Part shown: positions 8,915-18,563 of the stretch, piece by piece
Layout of the letters: each line of letters starts with the position of its first letter
How positions within the stretch are numbered: position 1 is the first letter of the stretch
Assembly: GCF_029433855.1 (NCBI RefSeq)
Contig: NZ_JAROAU010000001.1
Location: forward strand, 470,468-534,467
Origin: Candidatus Kosakonia sp. 282A-S69
Lineage (GTDB): Bacteria > Pseudomonadota > Gammaproteobacteria > Enterobacterales > Enterobacteriaceae
Direction: 5' to 3'
Length of the DNA stretch: 64,000 nucleotides
Notes under the pieces: generated by a model
What the model saw: the letters and a program-made list of their open reading frames with translations, nothing else
The model's database searches: none
Told to the model about the DNA's origin: nothing
Made by a program: the position numbers and the translations under genes

Positions 8915-9855
8915 CAGCGCGCTCCTTCATGATGGCGTACGCGCGGATCGAGCGCGGCGCTCAGCAGATCCACCCCGAGGTTACAGAGGGCAAAAACGAT
9001 CACCATCACCAGCGTAAAGCACTGGATCACCGGATAGTCGCGGTTGAAGATCGCCGACACGGCGTAGCGGCCAATACCGGGCCAGGCGAAGATGCTCTCA
9101 ATAATCATCGTGCCGCCAATCAGCTCGCCAATGTGCATCCCCAGCGCGGTGATCACCGGCAGGGAAGCGTTGCGCAAAATATGCCGCCGCTCGGTCTGCT
9201 GCTCGCTTAGCCCGCGCAGCCGCGCCCAGGTGACGTGTCTCTGCCCGGCGGCCTCCAGCAGGCTGGCGCGCAGCAGACGGGCGTTAATGGCAAGCGACAT
9301 CAGCGCGATGGAGACGGCGGGCAAAATCAGGTGCTGCCAGCCGCCGTACCCGAGCGCGGGCAGCCAGTGCAGCTGCACAGAAAAGAACATAACCAGCAGA
9401 AAAGCGAGCCAGAAGTTGGGCATTGAGACGCCAAGAAACGCCACCGCACGGACAACAACATCGGGCCACTTATCGCGATGTCGCGCTGCCCAGATGCCGA
9501 GCGGCAGCGATGTCAGCAGGATCAGCACCAGCGCTGCGCCCGCCAGCTGCAAGGTGGCGGGCAGAAAGCGCAGCACATCCTCCAGCACCGGGCGCTGGGT
9601 GGCATAGGAGAGGCCAAAATCGAGATGCAGCGCGCGCCATAACCAGTGGGCGTACTGATCGACTAACGGCTGATCCAGACCCAGCGCCACGCGCGTGGCG
9701 GCAATCATCTCCGGCGTCGGCGGCAGGTTCGACAAGCGCAGATAGTCCAGCGCCGGGTCACCCGTGCCGAGGCGCAGCAGCAGGAAAATCACCACCGAGG
9801 CGGCAAGGATCATCGGGATCAGCAGCAGCAGGCGTTTTATCACATAGCGGCTCAT
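8914..9855 (-). CDS. nikB: Nickel ABC transporter permease NikB
   Basis: Inner-membrane permease, 313 residues (E. coli NikB is 314). It begins [20 protein letters not shown], with the first membrane helix at about 9-31, and has five or six helices. The periplasmic loop after TM1 carries the GDPA-type sequence seen in NikB/DppB proteins. It pairs with NikC to form the channel. The start overlaps the nikA stop by four bases. Confidence 0.95.
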   Translation of the reverse strand: MSRYVIKRLLLLIPMILAASVVIFLLLRLGTGDPALDYLRLSNLPPTPEMIAATRVALGLDQPLVDQYAHWLWRALHLDFGLSYATQRPVLEDVLRFLPATLQLAGAALVLILLTSLPLGIWAARHRDKWPDVVVRAVAFLGVSMPNFWLAFLLVMFFSVQLHWLPALGYGGWQHLILPAVSIALMSLAINARLLRASLLEAAGQRHVTWARLRGLSEQQTERRHILRNASLPVITALGMHIGELIGGTMIIESIFAWPGIGRYAVSAIFNRDYPVIQCFTLVMVIVFALCNLGVDLLSAALDPRVRHHEGAR

Positions 9856-11447
9856 TGCGCGCTGCCCGGGGTGATCTGATCAAACGGGATCTCAGCGGCA
9901 ACGGGTGCAAACGGGATCGCCCCCAGTTCCGGCTTCGCCACGACCATCGTCGACACATAACTGAGGGGCAAATAGACCGCCTCGGTATGCAGACGGGTAA
10001 GAATATCGCGGTAGAGCGCCTGCCGCGTAGCCTCATCGCGGGCGGTAAGCACCTCGCCAATCTCTTTATCAATCAGCGCCTTGTCTGGCAGACCACGCTG
10101 TGCCTGGTAATCGGCGTGCGAGGGCACACGCATGGAGCTGATAAAAGCATGGGGATCGTAGGGGGCGCCCCAGCTGCGGTTGAAGATCATGCCGAAGCGT
10201 CCGTCGCGCTGGCGGGCGTAGATGCTGCTCTCCTCTTCACCGACCAGCGCAATATCAACGCCGACCTGGCGCAGGTTGGCCTGAATAATCTCTGCCATCG
10301 ATTTGCTCAGTGCGTCGGTGCCGGTAAAGGCCAGCGCGATATGCAGCGGCTGGCCCGCTTTCTCGCGAATCGTTTTTCCGGCGGGCAGCAGCCAGCCCGC
10401 TTTTTCCAGCAGTGCGTTGGCGCGGGCGGGATCGTACTGGCGTGCTTGAAGGCCAATATTGGCGTAGGGCACGCTCGGGGCGAAAAGTGTGTCGGCGACC
10501 TGCTGCGTACCGTACAGCGCGCCGTCGATAAGGGCTTTTTTATCCACCGCGTAGTTCAGTGCTTCGCGCACCGCCAGCTCATTGGTGGGTGCACGTGCGG
10601 AGTTGAGCGCCAGCATCACCGTTTCCACCGGCGCGGAGAGCTGGGTGCGCCACTGCGGGTTCTGGCGATAGCGGGCGAAGGTATCAAGCGTCAGCAGCCC
10701 TTCATTGCCGTAGAGCAGGTCAATCTCGCCGGTTTCAAACGCCACGGCGCGGCTGGTGGCATCGGGGATCACCTTAATCACCACTTTCGCCAGCGCCGGT
10801 TTTGCGCCCCAGTAGCGTTCATTGCGCACCATCACGTCATATTGATTTAAACGTGACGCCTGCAAGACCCACGGCCCAGTGCCGATGGGGGCGGCAATGC
10901 CGTTCAGGGTTTCGTGATTTTTAAACTGCGACGGGGCGATGAAACGAAACGGGCGCGGCAGGGCGAGCTCTTGCAGGAAAGGGTAGTAGGCGCTTTTAAG
11001 CGTGATTTGTAGCTGATTGGGGCTTAAGGCTTTCACCTCGCTTATCTGGTTCACCAACTCCAGCCAGGCGTGGCGCGAGCGGTTATCCAGCACCGCGCGG
11101 AAGTTCTCCACTGCCGCTTCGGCGTTAAAGGGTTCACCGTTGGAGAAGGTCACGCCGTTGCGCAGGGTGAAAACCCAGGTTTTGCCATCCGGGGAGTGGT
11201 GCCAGCCTGTCGCCAGCCACGGGCGCACGGTGCCGTCAGCCTGGTATTTCACCAGCGGTTCGTAAACCATGCTTTGCGCGAACATCTGGTTCGGGGTGTA
11301 GAGGTGAGGGTTGAGCGGGCCGACATTCACCGGCCAGGCGGTGGTGAGGGTCTCCGTTGCCGCGAAAGGGGCAAACGATGCGCAGAGCAGCAGCAGAGCG
11401 CCAGCATAACGGTAGAAAAACACGTAAGCGTCCTGACGAAACGTCAT
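9852..11447 (-). CDS. nikA: Periplasmic nickel-binding protein NikA
   Basis: NikA is the periplasmic receptor that captures chelated nickel and delivers it to NikBC; it also takes part in negative chemotaxis to nickel through Tar in E. coli. The 531-residue protein has a signal peptide ending near AATE, then [18 protein letters not shown], which matches E. coli NikA closely. The region [10 protein letters not shown] near residue 440 corresponds to the metal-site loop of E. coli NikA. It is an SBP family 5 member. The N-terminus is slightly longer than E. coli NikA, and the ATG at 11447 has only a weak ribosome site, so the exact start is less sure. Confidence 0.96.
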   Translation of the reverse strand: MTFRQDAYVFFYRYAGALLLLCASFAPFAATETLTTAWPVNVGPLNPHLYTPNQMFAQSMVYEPLVKYQADGTVRPWLATGWHHSPDGKTWVFTLRNGVTFSNGEPFNAEAAVENFRAVLDNRSRHAWLELVNQISEVKALSPNQLQITLKSAYYPFLQELALPRPFRFIAPSQFKNHETLNGIAAPIGTGPWVLQASRLNQYDVMVRNERYWGAKPALAKVVIKVIPDATSRAVAFETGEIDLLYGNEGLLTLDTFARYRQNPQWRTQLSAPVETVMLALNSARAPTNELAVREALNYAVDKKALIDGALYGTQQVADTLFAPSVPYANIGLQARQYDPARANALLEKAGWLLPAGKTIREKAGQPLHIALAFTGTDALSKSMAEIIQANLRQVGVDIALVGEEESSIYARQRDGRFGMIFNRSWGAPYDPHAFISSMRVPSHADYQAQRGLPDKALIDKEIGEVLTARDEATRQALYRDILTRLHTEAVYLPLSYVSTMVVAKPELGAIPFAPVAAEIPFDQITPGSAQ

Positions 11448-11457
11448 TGGCGGGAAA

Positions 11458-11485
11458 GTATGACGATTTTAGTTATTCATCATAC
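11458..11485 (-). promoter_or_regulatory. NikR operator of the nikA promoter
   Basis: GTATGA at 11458-11463 and TCATAC at 11480-11485 are separated by exactly 16 bases. This is the exact NikR recognition palindrome GTATGA-N16-TCATAC known from E. coli. It lies 10 bases before the nikA start, so nickel-loaded NikR would block transcription. Confidence 0.93.
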
Positions 11486-11492
11486 GAATGAG

Positions 11493-11506
11493 ATGTTCTG
11501 GATCAA
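11493..11506 (-). promoter_or_regulatory. Possible FNR site upstream of nikA
   Basis: On the minus strand the sequence reads TTGATCCAGAACAT. The first half is a perfect TTGAT, and the second matches 3 of 5 bases of ATCAA. E. coli nikA is activated by FNR in anaerobiosis from a site just upstream of the NikR operator; the centre-to-centre distance here is 28 bases. The weak second half lowers confidence. Confidence 0.45.
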
Positions 11507-11555
11507 ACGGCGGGCAGTTGGGCGGGATTAATTTCGGCAGGTTCGGGAGCACATT

Positions 11556-11673
11556 GCCGGATGGCGGCTGCGCCTTATCCGGCCTACGGGGACGGGGGCT
11601 GTTGGTGGGAAGGGATTGCCGGATGGATGCGCGTGCGGAATACGTAGGCCCGGTAAGCGCAGCGCCACCGGGC
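11556..11673. repeat. REP/BIME-type palindromic repeats
   Basis: Two REP-like units in opposite orientation lie between nikA and the LysR gene. Unit 1 (11556-11588) starts GCCGGATGGCGG and ends TTATCCGGCCTACG. Unit 2 (11641-11673) starts TACGTAGGCCCGGTAAGCG and ends CACCGGGC. A partial GCCGGATGGATGCGC lies between them at about 11618. This is the usual enterobacterial BIME arrangement; each unit can form a stem. Confidence 0.8.
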
Positions 11674-11681
11674 GTTTTCGC

Positions 11682-12542
11682 TTACTGCGCTTTAAACAGC
11701 TGCAGCAGCATCTCTACCTGCTCATCAAGCGGGGCGAGATCTTTTTTAACGATAAGATGCAGCGGCGTGGCGCGACGCGCGCCGTGGTTAAGCGGCAGCG
11801 CTTTCAACTGACCACGTGCCAATAGCGGCGCAATACGCTCTTGTGGCAGCCAGCCGTAACCGACCTGATACTGCACCGCCTCGACGGCGGCATCAATGGT
11901 GGAAAAGGTCCACGCCTCCTGCGCAACCGGCGTCTGTCGGGCATCACTTTCGGTGATGCGGATCTGCGGCCAGGCGGCGAGCATCGCTTCGCTCACCTGC
12001 TGCGCTGCGCTGAGAGGGTGATCGCGATGCGCCACGCAAACAAAATCGATATTCATCAACCACTCGCCGCGCCCGGTCATGTCCTGGCGGCGGGTCAACA
12101 CCATCACATCGGCCTGCGCGTAGCTCGGCGCATCGTCCGGGGCGCTCTCCAGCACTTCAGTCAGACGCACCTGTGTTTGCGGGTAACACTGCTGAAACTG
12201 GCGCAGGATGGCGAACAGTCGTGCGCGCGGAAAGATGCTGTCGACCACCAGATCCAGCCGGGTGCGCATGCCGTTACGCAGCGTGGCGGCGCGGGTCTCC
12301 ACCCACTCAAAGGCTTTCAGCAGCGGCTTCACCTGGCTGAGCAGCAGCTCGCCCGCCGGAGTCAGCACCGCCCGTCGCCCCTCCGGCACCAGCAGCGCGA
12401 CGCCAAGCCGCTCCTGCAGGAGCGCGAGGTTATAGCTGACCGAAGACTGGCTGCGGTGCGTCTCCTCCGCCGCTCTGGCAAAGCTGCCCAGTTCGACCAC
12501 TTTTTGCAGCAGCGACCATTGTTCCAGCGTGCTCTTGTGCAT
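11682..12542 (-). CDS. LysR-family transcriptional regulator next to padC
   Basis: The product is 286 residues with an N-terminal winged helix-turn-helix (residues about 5-64, FARAAEETHRSQSSVSYNLALLQERLG) and a C-terminal effector-binding domain. It is transcribed divergently from the phenolic acid decarboxylase gene with 98 bases between the starts. That arrangement is typical of a LysR regulator controlling its neighbour. The likely inducers would be hydroxycinnamates such as ferulate or p-coumarate, but that is inference; many padC genes are instead controlled by PadR, and none is seen here. Confidence 0.88.
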   Translation of the reverse strand: MHKSTLEQWSLLQKVVELGSFARAAEETHRSQSSVSYNLALLQERLGVALLVPEGRRAVLTPAGELLLSQVKPLLKAFEWVETRAATLRNGMRTRLDLVVDSIFPRARLFAILRQFQQCYPQTQVRLTEVLESAPDDAPSYAQADVMVLTRRQDMTGRGEWLMNIDFVCVAHRDHPLSAAQQVSEAMLAAWPQIRITESDARQTPVAQEAWTFSTIDAAVEAVQYQVGYGWLPQERIAPLLARGQLKALPLNHGARRATPLHLIVKKDLAPLDEQVEMLLQLFKAQ

Positions 12543-12559
12543 AAATCATCTAATTTTTG

Positions 12560-12592
12560 AATGAATTTAATGCAAATATAGCGTTATTCATT
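12560..12592. promoter_or_regulatory. Inverted repeat in the LysR-padC divergent promoter
   Basis: AATGAAT at 12560-12566 and ATTCATT at 12586-12592 form a perfect 7-base inverted repeat with a 19-base spacer, 18 bases from the LysR start and 49 bases from padC. The position fits an operator for the divergent LysR regulator. The T-N11-A core is not clear-cut. Confidence 0.4.
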
Positions 12593-12640
12593 GGTTTTTT
12601 GCAGAGGTACGATCTTCTCAACAACAAGAGGAGATGAGAT

Positions 12641-13150
12641 ATGAGCAGCTTTGATAAACATGATTTAAGTGGCTTTGTCGGTAAACATCTGGTCTACACC
12701 TACGATAACGGCTGGAACTACGAGCTGTATGTGAAAAACGCCACCACCATCGATTACCGCATTCACAGCGGGATAGTCGCCAACCGTTGGGTGAAAGATC
12801 AGCGGGTCTATATTGTTCGCATAGGCCAAAACATCTATAAAATCTCCTGGACCGAGCCGACCGGTACAGACGTCAGCCTGATTGCTAACCTCGGCGATCG
12901 CCTGTTCCATGGCACCATCTTCTTCCCGCGCTGGGTCATCAACAACCCGGAGAAAACGGTCTGCTTCCAGAACGATCATATTCCGCTCATGGAGTCCCTG
13001 CGCGAGGCAGGCCCGGCTTACCCGACGGAGGTGATTGATGAGTTTGCCACCATCACCTTTGTACGCGACTGCGGCGAGAATAATGAGCAGGTGATTGCCT
13101 GCCCGGCCAGTGAACTGCCGGCTAATTTCCCGCGCAACTTATCAGAATAG
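12641..13150 (+). CDS. padC: Phenolic acid decarboxylase PadC
   Basis: This cytoplasmic enzyme decarboxylates hydroxycinnamic acids (ferulic, p-coumaric, caffeic) to vinyl phenols, a detoxification typical of plant-associated bacteria. The 169-residue protein contains FVGKHLVYTYDNGWNYELYV. Residues Tyr19, Tyr21, Arg49 and Glu72 line up with the active-site Tyr/Tyr/Arg/Glu set of Lactobacillus and Bacillus enzymes. Trp25, Tyr27 and Glu134 match residues described for an Enterobacter ferulic acid decarboxylase. The start follows GAGGAGATGAG. It is divergent from a LysR gene and ends before a strong terminator. Confidence 0.96.
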   Translation: MSSFDKHDLSGFVGKHLVYTYDNGWNYELYVKNATTIDYRIHSGIVANRWVKDQRVYIVRIGQNIYKISWTEPTGTDVSLIANLGDRLFHGTIFFPRWVINNPEKTVCFQNDHIPLMESLREAGPAYPTEVIDEFATITFVRDCGENNEQVIACPASELPANFPRNLSE

Positions 13151-13254
13151 TTTCACATATATGCCGTGATTAATGTTGTGGCTAATGAAATAATTGTTTG
13201 CAGAAAAATAAGACTATTTGTAGTTTGTTGTCATTCCGTTTAAATAATTAAGAT

Positions 13255-13287
13255 AACGCTCATTCATTGACTGGATGGGCGTTTTTT
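13255..13287 (+). terminator. Rho-independent terminator after padC
   Basis: A 12-pair stem AACGCTCATTCA / TGGATGGGCGTT (two G-U pairs) with loop TTGAC is followed by a T-run, 105 bases past the padC stop. It separates padC from the arn promoter. Confidence 0.8.
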
Positions 13288-13386
13288 ATTGCACTTTTTT
13301 GACAGCTGTCGCCATATAATAAACCTGATGAGTTATTTAAGTGATTATTTTTTAAGGTGTTTATGTTTTTATCTGTAAATTAATTT

Positions 13387-13403
13387 CTTAATCTTGTCCT
13401 AAT
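13387..13403 (+). promoter_or_regulatory. PmrA (BasR) box of the arn operon
   Basis: CTTAAT at 13387-13392 and CCTAAT at 13398-13403 are separated by five bases. This fits the PmrA direct-repeat consensus YTTAAK-N5-YTTAAK with one deviation in the second half. It lies 155 bases upstream of arnB. The rest of the 407-base gap from padC to arnB holds the padC terminator and an AT-rich leader; a possible -10 is TACTCT near 13415. Confidence 0.75.
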
Positions 13404-13557
13404 CTTTTATTGCTACTCTCTCCATTGTCACTTTTTCGGTAAAAAGCACTGAAATCGTGTGTTCATTCTATTTTCATTTAGGTTTTGTGCGCCATTTTAT
13501 TCCCATTACATGTTTCACTGTGGCAGGTTTCTAATATGCCGTTGATGCCAGGAAAAA

Positions 13558-14697
13558 ATGATGAGTGAATTTTTACCCTTTTCACGCCCATCGATGGGGG
13601 AGGATGAACTCGCCGCCATTCAGCAGGTGCTTGCGTCGGGCTGGATCACCACCGGGCCAAAAAATCAGGCGCTTGAAGCGGCGTTTTGCACGCTGACCGG
13701 CAACCAGCACGCCATTGCCGTAAGCTCCGCAACGGCGGGGATGCATGTCACGTTAATGGCGCTGGGTATCGGCGCGGGCGATGAAGTCATTACTCCCTCA
13801 ATGACCTGGGTCTCCACTCTCAACATGATCGTGCTGCTGGGCGCGACGCCGGTGATGATCGATGTCGATCGCGATACGCTGATGGTAACGCCCGAGGCGA
13901 TCGAAGCGGCGATCACGCCGCGCACCAAAGCGATTGTGCCGGTGCACTATGCTGGCGCGCCGGTGGATATCGATGCCATTCACGCCCTCGGTGAAAAGTA
14001 CGGCATTCCGGTGATTGAGGATGCCGCGCACGCCGCGGGCACTTACTACAAAGGCCACCACGTTGGCGCGCGCGGCTGCGCGATCTTCTCCTTTCACGCC
14101 ATCAAAAATATGACCTGCGCCGAAGGCGGGCTGGTGGTGACCGATGACGAGGCGCTGGCAAACCGCATTCGCAGCCTGAAGTTCCATGGCCTCGGCGTGG
14201 ATGCCTACGACCGCCAGACCCACGGTCGCGCGCCGCAGGCGGAGGTGATCTCGCCGGGCTTTAAATACAACCTGGCGGATATCAACGCCGCCATTGCGCT
14301 GGTGCAGCTCGACAAACTGCCAGCCGCCAACGCCCGCCGTCAGGAGATTGCCCAACGTTATCTGACTGAACTGGCCCAGACGCCGTTTCAGCCGCTGGCG
14401 CTGCCGTCGTGGCCACATCAGCACGCCTGGCATCTGTTTATTATTCGCGTCGACGAGCAGCGCTGCGGCCTCACCCGCGATGCCTTGATGGAGCGGCTAA
14501 AAGCGCAGGGTATCGGCACCGGCCTCCATTTCCGCGCGGCGCATACCCAGAAGTACTACCGCGAAAACTTCCCGACTGACCTTCCCCACACGGAGTGGAA
14601 CAGCGCGCGTATCTGTTCCCTGCCGCTCTTTCCGGATATGACCCATGACGACACAACCCGCGTTATTGACGCGCTTAAACAGAGTGCAGGCTGCTGA
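13558..14697 (+). CDS. arnB: UDP-4-amino-4-deoxy-L-arabinose aminotransferase ArnB
   Basis: ArnB is a PLP enzyme that converts UDP-L-Ara4O to UDP-L-Ara4N with glutamate as amino donor, in the cytoplasm. The 379-residue sequence matches E. coli ArnB throughout: [13 protein letters not shown] at the start, [14 protein letters not shown], the PLP-region [14 protein letters not shown], and the Schiff-base lysine in [15 protein letters not shown] near residue 186. ATG at 13558 and 13561 are both possible; AGGAAAA precedes them. It is the first gene of arnBCADTEF, downstream of a PmrA box, so it should respond to PmrAB signals such as low Mg2+, Fe3+ or polymyxin. Confidence 0.97.
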   Translation: MMSEFLPFSRPSMGEDELAAIQQVLASGWITTGPKNQALEAAFCTLTGNQHAIAVSSATAGMHVTLMALGIGAGDEVITPSMTWVSTLNMIVLLGATPVMIDVDRDTLMVTPEAIEAAITPRTKAIVPVHYAGAPVDIDAIHALGEKYGIPVIEDAAHAAGTYYKGHHVGARGCAIFSFHAIKNMTCAEGGLVVTDDEALANRIRSLKFHGLGVDAYDRQTHGRAPQAEVISPGFKYNLADINAAIALVQLDKLPAANARRQEIAQRYLTELAQTPFQPLALPSWPHQHAWHLFIIRVDEQRCGLTRDALMERLKAQGIGTGLHFRAAHTQKYYRENFPTDLPHTEWNSARICSLPLFPDMTHDDTTRVIDALKQSAGC

Positions 14698-14698
14698 G

Positions 14699-15682
14699 AT
14701 GTTCACCCTCCCGCTTATCGAAAAAGTCTCGGTGGTGATCCCGGTTTATAACGAACAGGAGAGCCTGCCGGAGCTGATCCGCCGCACCACCACCAGCTGT
14801 GCGCAAATCGGTATCGATTACGAAATCCTGCTGGTGGATGACGGCAGCAGCGATGACTCCGCGCGGATGCTGACCGAGGCGGCAGAGCAGCCCGACAGCC
14901 ATATCGTCGCGGTGCTGCTCAACCGCAACTACGGCCAGCACTCGGCGATCATGGCCGGTTTCAGCCATGTCACCGGCGATCTGGTCATTACGCTGGACGC
15001 GGATCTGCAAAACCCACCGGAGGAGATCCCGCGCCTGGTGGCAAAAGCGAACGAAGGGTATGACGTGGTGGGCACCGTGCGGCAAAAACGCCAGGACAGC
15101 CTGTTTCGCAAGCTGGCCTCGCGCGGCGTTAACCACCTGATCCAGCGCGCCACCGGTAAGGCGATGGGCGACTACGGCTGCATGCTGCGCGCCTATCGCC
15201 GCCATATTGTTGACGCCATGCTGCGCTGCCATGAGCGCAGCACGTTCATCCCGATCCTCGCTAACACCTTTGCCCGCCGGGCGGTTGAAATCCCGGTGAA
15301 GCACGCCGAGCGTGAATTTGGCGACTCGAAATACAGTTTTATGCGCCTGATTAACCTGATGTACGACCTGGTCACCTGCCTGACCACCACGCCCCTGCGC
15401 CTGCTCAGCGTTTTTGGCAGCATCATCGCGCTATTTGGCTTTTCGCTGTCGCTGCTGCTGGTGATCCTGCGGCTGGCGTTTGGCGCACAGTGGGCGGGGG
15501 AAGGGGTGTTTACCCTCTTCGCCATTCTCTTCACCTTTATCGGCGCACAGTTTATCGGCATGGGCCTGCTTGGGGAGTATATCGGGCGCATCTATAACGA
15601 TGTGCGCGCCCGTCCCCGCTACTTTATTCAACGCGTTGTCCGCCAGGATCATGACGTTTTGCAAGAGGAAAAGAATCAATGA
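14699..15682 (+). CDS. arnC: Undecaprenyl-phosphate Ara4FN transferase ArnC
   Basis: ArnC is an inner-membrane GT2 glycosyltransferase that moves formylated Ara4N from UDP to undecaprenyl phosphate. The 327-residue protein has the GT-A motifs [27 protein letters not shown] and [12 protein letters not shown], then two C-terminal membrane helices (about 235-257 and 270-292). The ATG at 14699 is one base after the arnB stop and is preferred over an in-frame start 18 codons inside arnB. E. coli ArnC is 322 residues. Confidence 0.96.
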   Translation: MFTLPLIEKVSVVIPVYNEQESLPELIRRTTTSCAQIGIDYEILLVDDGSSDDSARMLTEAAEQPDSHIVAVLLNRNYGQHSAIMAGFSHVTGDLVITLDADLQNPPEEIPRLVAKANEGYDVVGTVRQKRQDSLFRKLASRGVNHLIQRATGKAMGDYGCMLRAYRRHIVDAMLRCHERSTFIPILANTFARRAVEIPVKHAEREFGDSKYSFMRLINLMYDLVTCLTTTPLRLLSVFGSIIALFGFSLSLLLVILRLAFGAQWAGEGVFTLFAILFTFIGAQFIGMGLLGEYIGRIYNDVRARPRYFIQRVVRQDHDVLQEEKNQ

Positions 15683-17658
15683 AAGCCGTTGTTTTTGCTT
15701 ATCACGATATGGGCTGCGTCGGTGTGCTGGCGTTACTGGATGCCGGGTTTGATATCGCCGCGATTTTCACCCATGCCGACAACGCACAGGAAAATGCCTT
15801 TTTCGGTTCGGTGGCGCGCCTCGCCGCCGAGCGCGGTATTCCGGTCTATGCCCCGGATGAGGTGAATCATCCGCTGTGGGTTGACCGCATTGCCGCGCTG
15901 AAGCCGGACGTTATCTTCTCGTTCTACTACCGTAACCTGCTCGGCGAGGCAATTTTGAACAGCGCGCGCCTCGGCGCATTTAACCTGCACGGTTCACTGC
16001 TGCCTGCCTATCGTGGACGCGCGCCGCTGAACTGGGTGCTGGTGAATGGCGAAACGCAAACCGGCGTCACGCTGCACCGCATGATCTCCCGCGCGGATGC
16101 CGGGGCGATTATCGCTCAGCACGCGGTCGAGATTGCCGACGCCGATGACGCGCTGTCACTACACCGTAAACTGACCGAGAGCGCAAAACATCTGCTGGAA
16201 GGGGTATTACCAACGCTGAAAAGGGGAACCTTCAGCGAAACCGCGCAGGATGAGAGCAAGGCGAGCTACGTGGGCCGCCGCACGCCGGAAGATGGGCGGC
16301 TGGAGTGGGAAAAACCAGCGCAAACTCTGCACAACCTGGTGCGCGCGGTGAGCGATCCGTGGCCAGGGGCGTTCAGCTTTGTCGGCACGCACAAATTTAT
16401 CGTCTGGAAATCCCGCGTACGCAGCGACGTGGCGCCCGCACGGGCGGGAACCGTTATCTCCGTCGCGCCGCTGATTATCGCCTGCGGCGAGGGTGCGCTG
16501 GAGGTAATAACCGGCCAGAGTGACAAGGGCGTCTATATGCAGGGCGCGCAGCTGGCGCAGTCGCTGGGTCTGGTAGCCGGCGCGCTGTTGAGCAGCAAAC
16601 CGGTAGTGGCGGTAAAACGCCGCACTCGCGTACTGATACTCGGCGTAAACGGCTTTATCGGCAACCACCTGACAGAGCGCCTGCTGCGCGACGATAACTA
16701 TGAGATTTACGGCCTCGATATCGGTTCCGACGCCATTGGCCGTTTTCTCGACTGCCCGCGTTTTCACTTTGTCGAAGGCGATATCAGCATCCATTCTGAA
16801 TGGATTGAGTATCACATTAAAAAATGCGATGTGGTGCTGCCGCTGGTGGCGATCGCTACGCCGATTGAGTACACCCGTAACCCGCTGCGCGTCTTCGAGC
16901 TCGATTTTGAAGAGAACCTGAAGATCATCCGCGACTGCGTGAAGTACAACAAACGCATCATCTTCCCGTCGACGTCGGAAGTGTATGGCATGTGCACCGA
17001 CAAAGTGTTTGATGAGGATAACTCGAACCTGGTGGTCGGGCCGGTAAGCAAGCAGCGTTGGATCTACTCGGTGTCGAAGCAGCTTCTCGACCGCGTGATT
17101 TGGGCATATGGCGAAAAAGAGGGGCTGCGGTTTACGCTCTTCCGTCCGTTTAACTGGATGGGCCCGCGTCTGGATAACCTCAACGCCGCGCGCATCGGCA
17201 GCTCCCGCGCCATTACTCAACTGATCCTTAACCTGGTGGAAGGTTCACCGATCAAGCTGGTCGAAGGCGGAAAACAGAAGCGCTGCTTTACCGATATCAG
17301 TGATGGCATCGAAGCGCTGTTCCGCATTATCGAAAACCGCGACGGGCGCTGCGACGGAGAGATTATCAATATCGGCAACCCGGAGAACGAAGCCAGTATC
17401 AAGGAGCTTGCCGAGATGCTGCTGGAGAGCTTTGAGCAGCATCCGCTGCGCCATCGCTTCCCACCGTTTGCCGGTTTCCGCGACGTCGAGAGCAGCAGCT
17501 ATTACGGCAAAGGCTACCAGGATGTCGAACACCGCAAACCGAGCATTCGCAACGCCAAACGCTGCCTGCAGTGGGAGCCGACGGTGGCGATGCGCCAGAC
17601 GGTTGATGAGACGCTCGACTTCTTCCTGCGTACGGTCGAACTGACGGATGAGCAATAA
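15679..17658 (+). CDS. arnA: Bifunctional UDP-Ara4N formyltransferase / UDP-glucuronate decarboxylase ArnA
   Basis: ArnA carries out two steps of the aminoarabinose pathway in the cytoplasm. The N-terminal formyltransferase domain (about 1-304) has Asn102, His104 and Asp140 at the catalytic positions known in E. coli, within [15 protein letters not shown]. The C-terminal SDR-type domain (about 305-659) oxidatively decarboxylates UDP-glucuronate; it shows [10 protein letters not shown] and the Tyr-x-x-x-Lys in YSVSKQLLD. Length 659 (E. coli 660). The start overlaps the arnC stop by four bases. Confidence 0.97.
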   Translation: MKAVVFAYHDMGCVGVLALLDAGFDIAAIFTHADNAQENAFFGSVARLAAERGIPVYAPDEVNHPLWVDRIAALKPDVIFSFYYRNLLGEAILNSARLGAFNLHGSLLPAYRGRAPLNWVLVNGETQTGVTLHRMISRADAGAIIAQHAVEIADADDALSLHRKLTESAKHLLEGVLPTLKRGTFSETAQDESKASYVGRRTPEDGRLEWEKPAQTLHNLVRAVSDPWPGAFSFVGTHKFIVWKSRVRSDVAPARAGTVISVAPLIIACGEGALEVITGQSDKGVYMQGAQLAQSLGLVAGALLSSKPVVAVKRRTRVLILGVNGFIGNHLTERLLRDDNYEIYGLDIGSDAIGRFLDCPRFHFVEGDISIHSEWIEYHIKKCDVVLPLVAIATPIEYTRNPLRVFELDFEENLKIIRDCVKYNKRIIFPSTSEVYGMCTDKVFDEDNSNLVVGPVSKQRWIYSVSKQLLDRVIWAYGEKEGLRFTLFRPFNWMGPRLDNLNAARIGSSRAITQLILNLVEGSPIKLVEGGKQKRCFTDISDGIEALFRIIENRDGRCDGEIINIGNPENEASIKELAEMLLESFEQHPLRHRFPPFAGFRDVESSSYYGKGYQDVEHRKPSIRNAKRCLQWEPTVAMRQTVDETLDFFLRTVELTDEQ

Positions 17659-17660
17659 GC

Positions 17661-18563
17661 ATGAAAAAAATCGGCTTACGTATTGATGTCGATACCTTCC
17701 GCGGCACGCAGCAAGGCATGCCGCGCCTGCTGGAGCTGCTGGAGAAACATCAGATCCAGGCGAGCGTCTTTTTTAGCGTCGGCCCGGACAATATGGGGCG
17801 GCATATCTGGCGTCTGCTAAAGCCGAAATTTTTCTGGAAGATGCTGCGCTCGCGCGCGGCATCGCTGTATGGCTGGGATATTCTGCTCGCGGGCACCGCG
17901 TGGCCTGGGCGCATCATTGGCGATGCCAATGCAGCGATCATTCGCCAGACTGCGCGAACCCATGAAGTCGGGCTGCACGCCTGGGATCACCACGCCTGGC
18001 AAAGCTGGAGCGGCGTCTGGGATCAGGCGCGGCTGGAGAGGGAGATCGCCCGCGGTCTCTCAGCGCTGGAGCGGATTATCGGCCAGCCGGTTACCTGCTC
18101 GGCGGCGGCGGGCTGGCGGGCGGATCAACGTGTTGTTAAGGCGAAAGCGATTTTCCCGTTCCGCTATAACAGCGACTGTCGCGGTAGCCAGCCTTTTCGC
18201 CCGCAGTTGACGGAGAATACCTACGCTGCGCCACAAATCCCCGTTTCGCTACCCACCTGGGACGAGGTGGTTGGCTCCGCGGTGAGCGCCGGGGGCTTCA
18301 ACCGCTTTATCCTCGATCGCATGCATCGCGCCCACGGCACGCCGGTCTACACCATCCATGCCGAGGTGGAGGGGATTATGGGTGCCGACGCCTTTGATCA
18401 ACTGCTGACACTGGCGGCGCGCGAGGAGATTACCTTTTGCCCGCTGGGGCAGCTGCTACCGGACGATGTCACGACACTGCCGCCCGGCAAAGTGGTACGC
18501 GGCGAAGTGGTTGGCCGTGAAGGGTGGCTGGGATGCCAAAAACTGTTGAGTGCACAACGATGA
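17661..18563 (+). CDS. arnD: 4-deoxy-4-formamido-L-arabinose-phosphoundecaprenol deformylase ArnD
   Basis: ArnD removes the formyl group from undecaprenyl-phosphate-linked Ara4FN. The 300-residue protein belongs to the polysaccharide deacetylase (NodB) family: [13 protein letters not shown] at the start carries the catalytic Asp, and [14 protein letters not shown] carries the metal-binding histidines. The ATG lies two bases after the arnA stop. E. coli ArnD is 296 residues; the extra residues are at the C-terminus. Confidence 0.95.
   Translation: MKKIGLRIDVDTFRGTQQGMPRLLELLEKHQIQASVFFSVGPDNMGRHIWRLLKPKFFWKMLRSRAASLYGWDILLAGTAWPGRIIGDANAAIIRQTARTHEVGLHAWDHHAWQSWSGVWDQARLEREIARGLSALERIIGQPVTCSAAAGWRADQRVVKAKAIFPFRYNSDCRGSQPFRPQLTENTYAAPQIPVSLPTWDEVVGSAVSAGGFNRFILDRMHRAHGTPVYTIHAEVEGIMGADAFDQLLTLAAREEITFCPLGQLLPDDVTTLPPGKVVRGEVVGREGWLGCQKLLSAQR

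Noticed and set aside
9423..10850. A 475-codon open frame on the plus strand opposite nikA/nikB
   Set aside because: It lies entirely antisense to clear nik genes, has no family features and only reflects GC-rich codon use on the other strand.
16207..17220. A 337-codon minus-strand frame opposite arnA
   Set aside because: Antisense to an intact arnA with verified catalytic residues; no ribosome site or homology.
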